A stretch of DNA of 64,000 nt from Enchytraeus crypticus (GCA_905160935.1 CAJHZI010000447.1:567501-631500), one strand, 5' to 3'. Positions 11,330 to 22,899 are shown, counted from the first letter of the stretch. Made by a program: numbers and translations. Notes: generated by a model not told the origin, from the sequence alone.

Positions 11330-12069
11330 AATTAATTTCACTAATTTTTACCATATACGGGAAACCACGGCAACGTAAAAATGAGTGACAGTTGTAAACA
11401 CTGAAAATCCTCTCGAGAATTTTATGTCAGCTGATTATACCAGCCAATGGCAGAGCTCATCGTCCAGAGACCACACACGATGTTAAGAGTTCTATCAGCA
11501 AGCGAGTCGACTTGAAGTTGAGAGTAGTAAAAGGTTCATAAAATCCAAAAAGAGAATATTAACTATCTAGGCAATAAAGACCCTTTCCATACCCAGTAAT
11601 TGGAAACTTTTATCGATGTCCTATAAAACTCAGAATAAGACCAGTCAAGTGACGCAACTGTGTAATGTGACAGAAAGACCATGCCCCCAGACTCAAGTAA
11701 ACAAGGGTTTATATACCGTGGCTGTAAGCACTAACAGCCTACACATGCAGTGCACTAGCACTGCACTTGTGCAATGGCATATGCATGCAATCATACACAG
11801 AATAGCTGTCATATATAGTAAATATATTTACGGAAGCATAGAGTCATAGGTTCAGCAAGTATTGCCAACTCATAGAAGGAAAGTTATAAATAGAACAGAG
11901 AGTGGAATAATACAGATTGCAAGAATAACTAACTAATTAATGACTAAATGGTAAGGAAATAGCAAAGGCGTAAGGAAATAGCAAAGGAGTAAGGAACAAC
12001 AACCAGCATAGCCTTAGACACGGACATAAAGTCCTGGATATGCTATATAACCTATCTATCTGATGTATG
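11330..12069. other. Non-coding stretch
   Basis: No convincing gene. It includes a run of short CA/TG-rich words near 11700-11790 and an imperfect duplication AAGGAAATAGCAAAGG at 11952-11990. Confidence 0.4.

Positions 12070-12141
<72 letters not shown>
12070..12141. repeat. (TA)n microsatellite
   Basis: Uninterrupted TA tract that truncates the LINE fragment on its right. Confidence 0.95.
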
Positions 12142-12143
<2 letters not shown>

Positions 12144-12706
12144 ATTTATTTTGACCGCTTCATCCTCATGCTTCGCCTTGAGATGTGTCTCCGATATTTT
12201 GGCCACGTCAATAGACATGGAAGTGAGGTCGGCTACTAAGTTGTCAACGACGTACAGTTTGGCTAAAGAACGTATGTTGAGAACATAAACAGACGGCGGA
12301 GGGGCATTAAATCCTCTGATGGCTGAATAAGGGTTGGATGACTGTAAATTATCAGGTTTAATTCGAATGATATTAGAACTACGTATAGCAGCTGGGTGAA
12401 TAAATTTCTTCTGCGAGAGTTGGATTAGGTGTCTCTGAGTTCTTGATGTAGTATGAACTGCAATAGGTCTCTGTTTAAAACGTCCGCCTCTGCAGCCACT
12501 GTAGTTCAACAGCCCATGAGCCGCCAGGGCCTGTAGCGTAGCGTGCAGCTGTTGATGCATCTGCTGATACTAGTGGAGCCGCGAATGTTGAACAGCCTGG
12601 CAGCTGTGTACATAATAGGTCTCTTAGCAGCGGTAGTCAGCAGCAGCCTGACATTAGCTGCTGCATTAGCTGCTGCAGCTAGCAACTGGCTGGTCTTATT
12701 CATCAT
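12142..12706 (-). pseudogene. LINE ORF2 N-terminus (endonuclease start), fragment
   Basis: The minus strand from 12560 reads an unbroken stretch with VYVLNIRSLAKLYVVDNL and DVAKISETHLKAKHEDE, the first beta strand and the catalytic Glu loop (ETHL) of an AP-type endonuclease domain. It is preceded by a basic, Ser/Ala-rich leader. The frame then runs into (TA)n, so everything after the first ~45 residues of the nuclease is lost. It may belong to the same broad group as the LINE at 60844-64000. Confidence 0.65.
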
Positions 12707-12739
12707 AAAGTGAAATATGTAATCCTCTTAAATCCATCA

Positions 12740-13110
12740 AAGAAAATATTCAGAATATAGCTAATCCACACAGATTATTAACGGAAGGATATGAGGCTAG
12801 CAGTAGAAATAATAATCATTAACAGCAGCAGCTATGGCATCTATGACAACTGTTAGATGACAGCAGCCATAACACAATCCAGTGATTAGCACTTGATATA
12901 AGATTTAAAGTTATTAAAATAAACTACGCTATCGCTTATAAAAGATATATCCAATAATCAGATTACAATCAGCACAATTGGTACCTTTCTATACCTTACT
13001 CATTAAGTCGACTATAGGTTAAAATGCGAGACAATTACAAAAACACAACAAAAATAACTCGAGTAAAAATCGTTGTGTGTAGCAGCCACGAGGCGCTCAA
13101 TCTATCCCAA
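12740..13110. other. Non-coding stretch, possible LINE 5' region
   Basis: Purine/CAG-rich sequence near 12800-12890 and otherwise featureless. It may be 5' untranslated sequence of the LINE fragment to its left. Confidence 0.3.
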
Positions 13111-13117
13111 AAAGTGG

Positions 13118-13425
13118 TATATGTTATGATTACATTCCTGTGGAAGTACACATGTGTTTACCAAATCGTCCTTATTTGACATTTTTATGTTGATAAATTG
13201 CACTTTGACTCCGAAAGATTGGATCAAATTTTAGCCAAGACAATTCCGCTTAATTATAAACTAATATAGGCCTATAGGCCAAATGACAAAATTTATTTAG
13301 AAATTGATGAAGCATTCTATTTACTGGTTATAATCAAAGAGAATTTTCAGGCACAATAATAAAGCTAAATATCTATTTTAGGAACATTAGTTGGTCAACT
13401 TAGAATATGTTCAAAAATGTACAGG
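13118..13425 (+). repeat. Dispersed repeat R1, copy 1
   Basis: Shares the words TGTGGAAGTACACATGTGTT, TTATTTGACATTTTTATGTT and TTGATGAAGCATTCTATTT with 59201-59525; the first two also occur at 33092-33320. It has no coding capacity and I do not recognise the family. Confidence 0.75.
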
Positions 13426-13639
13426 AATGAGGACCACCTCTCTTCTTGTTTTCATTTTCATATTTTTACTCAGGTGAAAAATGAGGCAGTTAATACGACT
13501 CATGTATTTTTTGTAGCACATTTACCATAAACATGTTTATCAAAACATGTTTGTAACCATGATGTTGTCATTGATGACTGTAGCACTCTAATTGTTACTA
13601 TTATTATTTATTATACAGTAAGTAATGTTAAAGAGTTGA

Positions 13640-13880
13640 AGCATTATCCGAACCTAACCATTTCGAAATCCAATATAACTCTTGTGCGATGGAAAGCAAG
13701 CCGAATCCGAACCGAACTCTCAAATTGTCAACTGCTAATCAAATCCGAACCAACATTCATTTTCAACAAACTGAACCAAACAGAACACTCAAATTGTCAA
13801 CTGCTAACCGAACCCGAACTTTGATTTTCAACAAACCGAACCGAACTCTGGAAATTCATAAAATTCCCATCTCTAAGTGA
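13640..13880 (-). repeat. CCGAAC-rich transposon end
   Basis: Degenerate repeats of CCGAACC with direct copies of a segment containing CTCAAATTGTCAACTGCTAA. It ends TTCCCATCTCTAA at 13878, the reverse complement of the AGAGATGGGAA that opens the related piece at 32146. The sequence looks like the terminal part of a hAT-like element; the short frames in it are repeat translations. Confidence 0.55.
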
Positions 13881-13974
13881 ATACCGAAATTTCTGAACAG
13901 TAGTTCAATTCACAACAGAGGCGTAAGTGATCTGTTGATCAAGGCGAGTTTATTAAATATGGATACTAGACTAT

Positions 13975-14065
13975 TAGGGCACTGCCTACTGGCAGGTCCA
14001 TGGCATATAATGGCTCCACTCTTTTCTGTCTTTCATTTTCATCTTTATGTCCACATATGAGAAAT
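13975..14065 (-). mobile_element. LINE-B 3' terminal fragment
   Basis: About 90 bases matching the LINE-B 3' end, including the hairpin CTGCC-TACT-GGCAG (13982-13995) and the CCACATATGA segment upstream of it. Confidence 0.7.
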
Positions 14066-14159
14066 CATATTAACCAGCTTATGCAATAAATATTGTATTT
14101 GTACTGTAGCATATTGACATTACGTCTCCAGTTGCTGTCAGTCACTTATGTCGAATCAC

Positions 14160-14400
14160 CTACGTAGAAGTAACGTCATGTAGTTTTAAATGACAGATCC
14201 TAAGGTGAATTGAACCCTAGTGGGTTCGAATTCCAGCCGCGCTGATCTGAGAGTAAAATCTCGGACATTCACTGGACTGGTTAAACGGAAAATGGTCTAA
14301 ATTGCCTAACAGTTTAAACATGTGCTATTAAAAAGTGATAGATATCAACATAGTTGATCATTTCACTATAATGCGTGTTTACTTAAAGTTACTTACAGTC
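14160..14400 (+). repeat. SINE-C copy 1
   Basis: Contains a B-box-like GGGTTCGAATTCCAGCCGCGC followed by a body (ACTGGACTGGTTAAACGG, GATAGATATCAACATAGTTG) that recurs in the opposite orientation at 59785-60015. It is probably a tRNA-derived SINE. Confidence 0.6.
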
Positions 14401-14462
14401 ACTTAATTGCCACTGTAATTGTTTGGCTACTACTAAACAGTCACTTAATCGCCACTGACATT

Positions 14463-14588
14463 GCCAGTGGCGATGTAGGTAAGATATTCAATTGCGGATC
14501 AGTTTGTGCACAGTTCAAATCTTGGGCTCGACTGCCACTGACATTGCTTTCTAGTGAGGAAACCGACATTAACATTAGCTTTACCAAC
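14463..14588 (+). repeat. SINE-A copy 2 (diverged)
   Basis: Same order of blocks as the other SINE-A copies: GGTAAGATATTCAATTGCGG, GTTCAAATCTTGGGCTC, then GTGAGGAAACCGACATTAAC. Confidence 0.7.
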
Positions 14589-14795
14589 TTTTATAAAATA
14601 AATTTAATTATAAATGTAACCTTATCGAATCTCCAGTGCCCTCTGATTATCTAGCAGCTTACTACTATCTACTAGCTTTCTAGAACTATCCTAAAAGTTG
14701 GGACTGATTTAACTTGGAACTGAAATGATGAAGAACCGAACTGACAGTAATTCTTTTTCAGTAGCATATATAGTCAAAGCTGAGGAAGGCATAAA

Positions 14796-14975
14796 GGAAG
14801 CAACTCGTCATAAGCAGAATCCCCCAAGAATAAAGGTAGCCTATATCCAAAGGAATGCTATAGATGATTTAAAGATCCACTCGTATGCGGATATAAAGAG
14901 GAAAACCAAAGATAGAGATGAGAGGAGACATTATATACCGTGTACCTGACAGTAGGGAGTGCACTATGAGAGACA
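14796..14975 (+). mobile_element. LINE-B 3' terminal fragment
   Basis: The plus strand carries the LINE-B C-terminal codons (DDLKIHSYADIKRK, RDERRHYIPCT) and ends in GTGCACTATGAGAGA after a diverged hairpin (CTGACAGTAGGGAG). Confidence 0.65.
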
Positions 14976-14979
14976 TTAA

Positions 14980-15570
14980 TACTAAATTATTAATCTTATT
15001 TTACATCGCATTTCTTAGCTTATATTGAAATTAGTTTATAATAATATAACATTTACAAATTCTAAAAGTGCACATTTATCAAATGAACACTTTAATTTTT
15101 GGTGATTTATTGAAGAATGATAAGGTAGAATTTGACCAAAAATTCTTTACCATTTTTATTTTCATAATGTAGACTGTGGTTTTAATCTCAGTCTCAGGTC
15201 ATGGTCTTAAAGGCTGAGGTTTTGGTCTAGAGACTTATAGTCTTTGATCTTGCAGTAATCATGACAACAATACCGACTGAAATTGAAACTTACGGAGACA
15301 ATGCAGTGCTATCAATTCCTTTTGGAGTTTCATGTTATGTTTCCTTTTTAATGTAGTTGTTGGGTTTTGTATCTCAATAGTAAACATCAGTCACTTTACT
15401 AAAAATGCTTGGCCATTACGAAAGTAGAAATACGGAAAGAAAATCATCTGGCGCACACTATACATAATGAAAGTGGAATACAACTTGAGAATTACTTACA
15501 CTGGAAGCTATAAGATCAAAGATTTTCTTCATTAATTCTCTATTTTGTTTACATTTATCACAGGATGACC
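14980..15570. other. Non-coding stretch
   Basis: AT-rich with no reading frame or repeat boundary that I can support. Confidence 0.4.
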
Positions 15571-15575
15571 GGAAA

Positions 15576-16074
15576 TCAGCTGATCATCCGATTAGTAATC
15601 TTCTTCTTTTCTCTGTGTAACATCACTTTGTGGACACCAGAGGTTTTCTCTTTTACCCTCGGTCTCCACTGATACCGGTCCTGGAAAAGATCATTGACAT
15701 CACTCCGTGGGTGTTTATATTTAGTGTCTATTTGTTTTAAATCTTTATTATATTGTTTAATTAAAGTATATTTATTTCCCATGCCTAATTTCATTTTATT
15801 ATTTGTTTTTCTATAATTTAGAGCTTTTCCTACTGGAGTATTTTCATCCAATCTTAGCAAATGTACCTATCCATCTAAGTCTTTTGAATTTTATTAATTC
15901 ACTGCATGGTTTTTCTTGTGTACTGTCATATAGGTCCGTATTGCTAATTATGTGTGTATACTTTATATTTAATATAATTCTCAATAGTTTTCTTTTAAAT
16001 AAATCTATATGGAGATAGTTCTGGGTGAATTGATCTGTAGTGATGTGTGCTGTTGGGGACGTCCCTGACATCAT
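15576..16074 (-). pseudogene. RTE-like LINE, C-terminal fragment
   Basis: The minus strand encodes the last ~150 residues of ORF2 in two frames: LRIILNIKYTHIISNTDLYD and FKRLRWIGTFAKIG, then MLRLDENTPVGKALNYRKTN and DRYQWRPRVKEKTSG. The same protein tail, more complete, occurs on the plus strand at 29741-30271. It is a 5'-truncated copy with one frameshift. Confidence 0.75.
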
Positions 16075-16104
16075 CCCTGGATGAGGAAGCGGACGTTAAA
16101 CCTT

Positions 16105-16372
16105 TATTATTATTATTACTATTATTATGAATCTTCTTAAGTATTATTATTATTATTATACTCGGACATTAAAGGCTTTTATATTTTGAGTTCTTATTAA
16201 ACGTTGCTGGTCGCAGCAGCGGGTGACATTGTCCTGAATCCACAACTTTTGGCTCCAGCAGCGCCCGTCTCTACTTCATCTGTCATCGATCCACCACGAC
16301 GGTGACTTATTATTACTATTATTATTATTATTATATAAATAAATGTTAAAAATAATAATATTATTATTATTA
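16105..16372. repeat. (ATT)n microsatellite blocks
   Basis: Blocks of ATT at about 16105-16165 and 16301-16372 (TTA then ATA/ATT). The second block forms the AAT-type tail at the 3' end of R2-like copy 2 on the minus strand. Confidence 0.85.
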
Positions 16373-17490
16373 TCGCGTTCAGTGTCGCATCTCTTGTTCT
16401 TCGATATCATGTATGCCCGTTCTACGACGTCAGAAAGTGACGTCAGTGACGGGAGAGCCCAGGACTCGAACCCCGCACACACTGATCCGCAGTCGGATAT
16501 GCTGTCGATGATGGTTGATTTATTGTGCGATTCTTCACCACCCGGAGAGGTAGAAGTGCGCTCAGAATCCCCTCCCATCTCGCTCATCTCCAAATCCGAT
16601 ATCAAAGAAAATTGCTCCCCGCCAATCAGCTGACTGATGCGCTCCTGCCTCATTCCTGTAGCACCAGGCTGTTGTTGATGTAGCAGTGGCGGACCAGGCT
16701 GCTGCTGATCAGATCTCGTGGGAGCAGACTGAGCTCTACCGAAAAGCTGTATCAGAGCGTTGAACTTTAGACTGGACGGACGGTTGAAGTGGAACGGAGA
16801 GAGCAGGTCAGCCGTGGGTTGAGCGAAGCCATCCTGCGGCAGCTGAGCGGTGGCGGAGACAGGACGCAGATGAACCTGAGGGGTCAACCCAGCCGGTGAG
16901 CCGATCGGGTTCTGCCGCACGCGACCCATGAACATCCACGAAGATTGCCTCACTGCGGAGTCTCCACTCACAGTGGCCAGGCTTGAGAGCTGAGGCCCTG
17001 CCCCTTGCAGAGGTATGTGGGTTGAGGAATGCGGTGGGGGCAGGGAGCCAGAAGATCCAGGTGGGCTCACGGTTAACACGATACGCTGTCGATCAAAGCC
17101 CTGATGAAGATGTTGTTGCTTCTGGAGATTGAAATGAAGCACCGGCTGAATCTGAAGGCACGACGACTGCAACTTCTTCTTCTGTATCTTATGAAGTGTC
17201 TGACGGCTGCGATTATCAATTCGGTCATGCTTCTCATGTTGTTGACGATGATTTTCAGCACCGTGTTGTTCATGATGATTTTTCATCACACTGCAGATCA
17301 TGATGTTTTCCAGCACCGAGCGGTTCATAATGACTTTCTGCACCGTGCTGTTCATGAAGATCTTCAGCACCGAGCTGTTCATGATGAACTTCAGCACTAA
17401 ACTGTTCATAATGACCTCCAGCACAATGCTGTTCATGATGATCTTCGGCACCGAGCTGTTTATGATGATCTTCAGCACCGAGCTTTTCAT
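16276..17490 (-). pseudogene. R2-like copy 2: Gln/Pro-rich distal tail frame
   Basis: This minus-strand frame overlaps the 9-residue-repeat frame and carries on downstream of its stop near 17270. The credible part starts near 17290. It gives a Gln/His-rich stretch, then Pro/Ser/Gln-rich sequence (SPPGSSGSLPPPHSS, QQQPGPPLLHQQQPGA), then translated antisense SINE-A (16433-16506) and AAT-repeat Asn runs. The part upstream of 17290 is an off-frame reading of the 27-bp repeats. One frame change is needed to connect it to the repeat frame. It looks like a low-complexity C-terminal extension of the retrotransposon protein; no fold is recognised. Confidence 0.45.
16433..16506 (-). repeat. SINE-A head fragment
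   Basis: Antisense tRNA-like head (GTGACGGGAGAGCCCAGGAC, CACTGATCCGCAGTCGGATA) inserted in the 3' tail of R2-like copy 2; the SINE body is absent. Confidence 0.7.
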
Positions 17491-18277
17491 GATGATCTAC
17501 AGCACTATGTTGTTCATGATGATCTTCAGCACCGAGCTGTTCATGATAATCTTCAAAATCGAGCTGTTCAAGATGATCTTCAGCACTATTCTGTTCATGA
17601 TGACTTCCAGCACCGTACTGTTCATGATAACCATCAGCACCGAGCTGTTCATGGTGATCTTCAGCCCCGAGCAGTTCATGATGATCTTCAACACTATGTT
17701 GTTCATGATGAACTTCAGCATCGTGCTGTTCATGATGATATTCAAAATCAAGCTGTTCATGATGATCTTCAGCACCCTGCTGTTCATGATAACCTTCAGC
17801 ACCAATCTGTTCATGAAGATCTTCCCCTTGCTGAACATGATCAGCACAGCGATGTTCATGATGTACGTCAGCACTATATTGTTCAAGATGATCTTTAGCA
17901 CCATATTGATTAGGAACACTTTCATGAGCTTCCGTTAATTGTTTTACTCTCTCTTTTCTCCTGAATGCTAGCAGCTTATCGCTTTGTTCTATGCAAAATT
18001 TCGTACTTCCCTTGATCTTCTCGTCAGATACACTTACCGCGGACCCTGGAGTTAGATACGTGAGGTTGCTACCTTGACTCTCTCCCAGAACTGACTTGAT
18101 GCAGGTAACAGCCGCCTGTGAGGCCGTTAAGTTGTCCTTGAAAGGGTAGATTAAACTCACTTCTGACTCACGTAGCATTGGCTTCATTCCAATTTCTAAC
18201 CCTGACGCACCGAGCACAGTTGGCGTACCAAAAAGAGGTGTCTGCTCAAAAATTGAAATTGGAGTGTCTCTCCCCAC
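17270..18277 (-). CDS. R2-like copy 2: tail frame with 9-residue repeats
   Basis: A 335-codon minus-strand frame. The first ~110 residues are ordinary mixed sequence (GASGLEIGMKPM, DNLTASQAAVTCIKSVLGES). The rest is about 22 tandem copies of a 9-residue unit of the type EDHHEQLGA (27 bp). It overlaps the end of the upstream RT-nuclease frame (18196-20187) by 82 bp in another frame, so it is either a frameshifted continuation of that polyprotein or a separate ORF. His, Glu and Gln at fixed positions suggest an acidic, possibly metal-binding, extended tail. I cannot name a function. Confidence 0.5.
   Translation of the reverse strand: MGRDTPISIFEQTPLFGTPTVLGASGLEIGMKPMLRESEVSLIYPFKDNLTASQAAVTCIKSVLGESQGSNLTYLTPGSAVSVSDEKIKGSTKFCIEQSDKLLAFRRKERVKQLTEAHESVPNQYGAKDHLEQYSADVHHEHRCADHVQQGEDLHEQIGAEGYHEQQGAEDHHEQLDFEYHHEQHDAEVHHEQHSVEDHHELLGAEDHHEQLGADGYHEQYGAGSHHEQNSAEDHLEQLDFEDYHEQLGAEDHHEQHSAVDHHEKLGAEDHHKQLGAEDHHEQHCAGGHYEQFSAEVHHEQLGAEDLHEQHGAESHYEPLGAGKHHDLQCDEKSS
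17290..17920. repeat. 27-bp coding minisatellite
   Basis: Tandem 27-bp units, on the plus strand built around GAGCTGTTCATGATGATCTTCAGCACC (each written here only once). Unit-to-unit divergence is moderate, and the length is kept in frame with few exceptions. Reading frames on the plus strand (Phe-Met-Ser-rich) are shadows. Confidence 0.9.
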
Positions 18278-21200
18278 CTTAACTTCTGACGAGTCATCGA
18301 TGAACAGGGATATGCAATTGCTATTAGACTGGTTGACTGGGATAGAACCGGCAAATCCAGACTTCTCTTGTCGGGCAAGGATTCCTGTAGGATCAGTTGA
18401 TTGAACTGATGTTCGGAAGATCGACTAGGGGAGTCCACCTCCAGGTCAGCATTAGAAACAAACGTAAGAGCTGAGTTGACTACCACAGAAGCCTGGACGA
18501 CGTAACATATTTCAGAGTCCTTGACAAATACTTTTTTGGAATAATCTTCCTTGTAGGATTCAGTTTTCGGTATGTTTGTGGAATCTCCAGCGGCCCCATT
18601 AGAGGATTCTCTGGATAAATCAGAGGTTCTGCAGCCAGGTGGCGTCTGATTCAGCACTATCTCTCGAATAGGGGACTTTTCTGTATCAACACTCTGAACT
18701 ACTAGATGAAGCTTCATCCTCGACACTGCATCCTCCTCATTCAGCGCTTTCCTCAGCCCTTCCATCACCCTTGAGCTGTCCCCTACAACCTGCAGTCCTT
18801 CTGATCCAGACTCCTTGTCCTGAGCTTTCCTCAGTTCCGCCATCACCCTTGAGCTGTCCCCTACAACCTGAAGTCCTTCTGATCTAGACTCCTCGTCCTG
18901 AGCTTTCCTCAGCCCCTCAATCACCCTTGAGCTGTCCCCTACAACCTGCAGTCCTTCTGATCCAGACTCGGAAGTGACGTGGATTGGAGATGGATTAGAG
19001 GAACCGCTAGGATCTTTCGGACCCGGAAACGGAAGGCCAGACTTTGTATTAAAGATTTCCGAGTTTATCAATGCCTGCTCAGCCTCGATAGAAAACAAGA
19101 AGGGTCTTTCGCCAGAATAGGAGGGTAACCCTGTTGCGCCGAGGTTCTCGAATTCGCCAAGCAGGAGCGAAGGGGAATGAGCAAAGATTTGGGAATTCAT
19201 GGGAAGTGATGTTGAAATCCTGGAAGGGGACTCATGGAGTATGTTGGAACTGCTCGACAGAATTTCGTCAGAAGAAGGAGGCGAGTAGGGACGGAAGCAG
19301 GATTGATAGGGAAGCCCCGGAGACAGAATGGGTTCATAGCTGGAGAGCAAGGAAGGTGAATCTGGAACATCCACCGGAGAAACCGACGATCCCTGCGAGG
19401 ATGACGACGACCCTGGCTTCATCGTTAGTAATGATAGAGTAAGAGCCTTCGAATCTTGAACATTGAATCCAGCTGTAGTTGCAGCATCTCTGGGACCATA
19501 GTACTCACCTTGAGAATTAAATGTACCAATTACACAGATGGTATTAAATCGCTGCACATAGATAGACAATCTCTGTCTTAGGAAGCAAGTTTCACGTTTT
19601 TCACCTGTCACGGAAGAAAGTTTCTTGCCTAAAGAGGAGATGAATTTATTACCCTCATCATTCACTGGGCCTAACGTCTCAAAAGCCAGAGGGATGAAGC
19701 AGTAGCTAGTACAGAGTTCACTGTACTTGGCCGTTTTCCTATCTGCAGCCAGTTCAGCTACTTCACCCGCTGACATAGACGAAAGGTTCAGGTATGATTT
19801 GGCTAGGGAATCAATCACTGTGACGTCCCACAGCAGCGATTTACCTTCAGCCCACGGGATCAGGGAGAGGCCATCTGGTCTCTTACCATCTGATCTAGAC
19901 AAGCCTGTTGGTTCCTTAATGGCTGGACATCCAGCTTTATTCAGCGCATGCCACACAATGTCATTAAGATTATGATGTCTGAGGGTCCTACCTGCACTCT
20001 TACGACGAGAAAGTCCGTGATATCCTCTAGCATCAACTACGCTGCCACACATACATTTATGGGGTTCACATAACTTCGTACCTAAACATAAGCCAACAGC
20101 TATCCTAATAGCCTCGTCTTCGAGTCGCAAACCACAAGAAGTTATTGGAAGAGCATGAAGCCAGTCGCTGCTATTTGGAGCGGACACAGCAAGAAGGCGT
20201 GCTTTCTCTAAGGGCTCCTATGTAGAATTTAACAGCTGTGCGAAGCTTTCTTCAACAATAGGGTTGTTCCATTTTTTCTGGAAACAGGCAGCTTCACCGA
20301 TAGGAGCTATCACATCGAATTTTGAGCTCCACAAAGCCTTAGCTTTTACGAATTCCGGATCAACGGGAGAGATGATATTACCGAGTATTTCCAACTGAAG
20401 CGCCCGCGTAGAGTTGTATGAAGCCAGGAAGGCTGACGGAGCTAGTTGCGAAGTGCTGCGAATACCAAGACCTCCTTTGCGAATAGGGAGTATCGCCTGT
20501 AGCCATTGTCATTCGGTTAGGTCGACATTTAACAGGCTACACAGACATTCTCTGAGTAACTTGTCATAACTCTGTAGTAGGGGATGTTGAGAGCACGGAG
20601 AAGAACGGAGAGTGTGCATCACTTTAGGCGCACTTAGAGAATGGCGAATCAAAATAAGAGCGTCGTGACGGCTGATATCTCTCAACCGCGTAGCGGCCCT
20701 CTGGAGGTCAGCAATGAGTTTCTCTAATTTACTGTCCATTGCTCCACCCACAACTATAGGAGCACCTAGAAGATCCGCATCACTAATGTTCTTTTTCTGA
20801 AATGAGTTTAGTATTGGATCAACGTGCGATAGGGCCGAAGAGATGATCTCACATTTGTTAACATTAACCTTAAGGCCAAGTTCTGATCCCCTATCGATGA
20901 CCATCCTGACATCATTAGCTACTGCAGCATCTAAACCTCCAATCGTAAGGTCATCCAGGTAACTAATTCGGAATGAACTTATCAGATCTTTAAGAAGTGG
21001 TTGAAGAGTCAGACTAAATAATAGTGGGCCCAATGGATCACCTTGTTGAACGCCCTCACTGGAGAGGATAACTCTTTCGCCATATTTGAGGAGAGTTGAT
21101 TGACAATAAGCAGACGAACAGAAGTCATAAATTTCCGGAAGGAAACTGTGAACAGCTCGCAACATCTTAACTCTGCTTATACTGTTGAAAGCATTGGCAG

Positions 21201-22557
21201 AATCCAGTTTCACCAATGAAGAACCCGAAGGCATACGTGTAGCAAACTGACGCGTCGCATGGACAGCAGCTTCACAACCACCTGACACCCCAACACCCAA
21301 CTGAATAGGACTGAGATAAACAGAGACTAATGGCATAGCGTACATATTTAGACATTTAGCTGCGAGTCTTCTCCATGTATAGCCAATGGCGATAGGACGT
21401 ATGTCATCGTTCTTTTTCTTAATTGCAATTTAGTTGCCACCGAAAAGTATAGGCCTCACCTGTATGGGACAGTCTCCTCTTATCAAACAATTGATAAAGC
21501 CAGTGATAGCTGTAAGCAACTGGGCACCTGCCTCCTTACATTTAGTTAAATCTTTGAGGTGTTGGGGACGTAAACCATCAGGTCCGCCTGCGGTGCCGGA
21601 TATGAAACTATGCAGAGCTTTCAAAACAACATCTTCCTGTACTTGAACGGCTGGTGAGGAGTTATGTACTTGATTGTCAGGAGACTCAACAGCAATAGGG
21701 TGCTTATCCTGTAACTGTTTAAAAGTCTTCTCATTGTTTTCCGCTAAAGATTCATCGGAACACAGGATTCTGACAGCGGTGCGAATGTTCCCTTCTTCTA
21801 ACTTTGACTGCACCAAAGAGGGAATAGAAGACTTAGGAATATGTCTTTTAGAAACAGATTTGGCCTTATTTGATGTTTCCAAGTTTTCAGAATAAGAAAC
21901 TTTAGATAGACGATTTCGAATGATGCCAACTACACTAACTTTCTTTACCAACTTGACAGGAACAGTTAGAGTAGCAGGAGCAAAATTAAGAAGTTCAATC
22001 CAATAAGTTAACTCTTCAGAATTATTAGTGATCTTGTTAAGCACAGTGGTCAAAGCCCTAGCACAGGGAGCTCTAGCTGATCTCGGTATGTGCTTGATGA
22101 TGGGATCAGTCAGAGTGGGATGTTGAACGGCTAAATTATCAGATATCGAGCAAACATTGACGTTGCTTTCACGGCTGCTGTCAACAATGGTGATAATTGA
22201 GTTTATGCTAGCAGCACTGTTTTTGCTTGTTCTGCTGTTTTTAGGCTTGCAATTAGCTGGATGACTGGAATCTGAAAAATATCTATCTGCATGTTCAAAG
22301 TGGACGCAGCTTCCATCTGTGTGAGTGACTGACTGGCTGGGAATAGGTTGATGAGATATGGATGTAGCATTACGAGTGTTGATAGAAAGGTTTTGATCAA
22401 GAGGAGGTTGACCAGAACCGGGACAAGGAGATTTACGAGGGCCATGTCGGTGGATTAGGCCATCTCGCAGTTGAACCTGTCGTACAGCTAGACACACCCG
22501 GCAGACTCCGCTTTCCTTGCCCGCAGTTTGGGAGAGAGACCATTTCTGTCGAGACAT
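18196..22557 (-). pseudogene. R2-like retrotransposon copy 2: zinc finger-RT-REL polyprotein, three stops
   Basis: A single minus-strand frame of about 1,450 codons starting at ATG 22557, interrupted only by three in-frame stops: TAA at 21430, TGA at 20509 and TAG near 20188. The N-terminus has CRVC...H...H plus CPGSG (zinc finger). The RT has LDSANAFNS (motif A), EGVQQGDPLGPLLF (motif B') and SYLDDLTIGG (motif C). The C-terminal part has CMCG...H...H (CCHC-like), then KRPDGLSLIPW and LLWDVTV, which match the RPD...DV(T/I) core of the restriction-like endonuclease of R2-type elements. Copy 1 has sense codons at two of the three stop sites. After the nuclease the frame runs on into Ser-rich sequence and three 26-residue repeats. 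Such proteins nick DNA and prime reverse transcription there. Confidence 0.8.
18735..18968 (-). repeat. Three 78-bp coding repeats
   Basis: Three tandem 78-bp units, each encoding SEGLQVVGDSSRV plus an LRKAQDEES-like end. The 78-bp spacing is exact (GAGCTGTC at 18773, 18851 and 18929). The units are very similar, so amplification was recent. Copy 1 of the retrotransposon has no counterpart. Confidence 0.9.
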
Positions 22558-22785
22558 TTAATGATCGTGAACAAGCCCTATTTAGAGTAGAAACTAACTA
22601 AAGCCAAGAAACCATAGGATAATCCATCAGATTAAATATCCGAATCAGAGTTTACGAAGATATTCGAATGAAGAGAGACCCTAATTGATATACATGTATA
22701 TATATCATTGAAAAAGAAAAGTAATTTAATAACGGTATTTATATTAAAATATAAACATCCGCCATTTATCATGACGTCATTCCAA

Positions 22786-22848
22786 TCAATATTATTATTA
22801 CTCTTACTATTATTATTATTATTATTATTATAATATTTCACTAAAATG

Positions 22849-22899
<51 letters not shown>
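22786..22899. repeat. (ATT)n microsatellite
   Basis: TTA/ATT tract in two blocks upstream of the R2-like copy 2. Confidence 0.9.

Noticed and set aside
17300..17938. 212-codon plus-strand frame rich in Phe, Met, Ser and Thr
   Set aside because: Opposite-strand shadow of the 27-bp coding repeats; periodic and without independent support.
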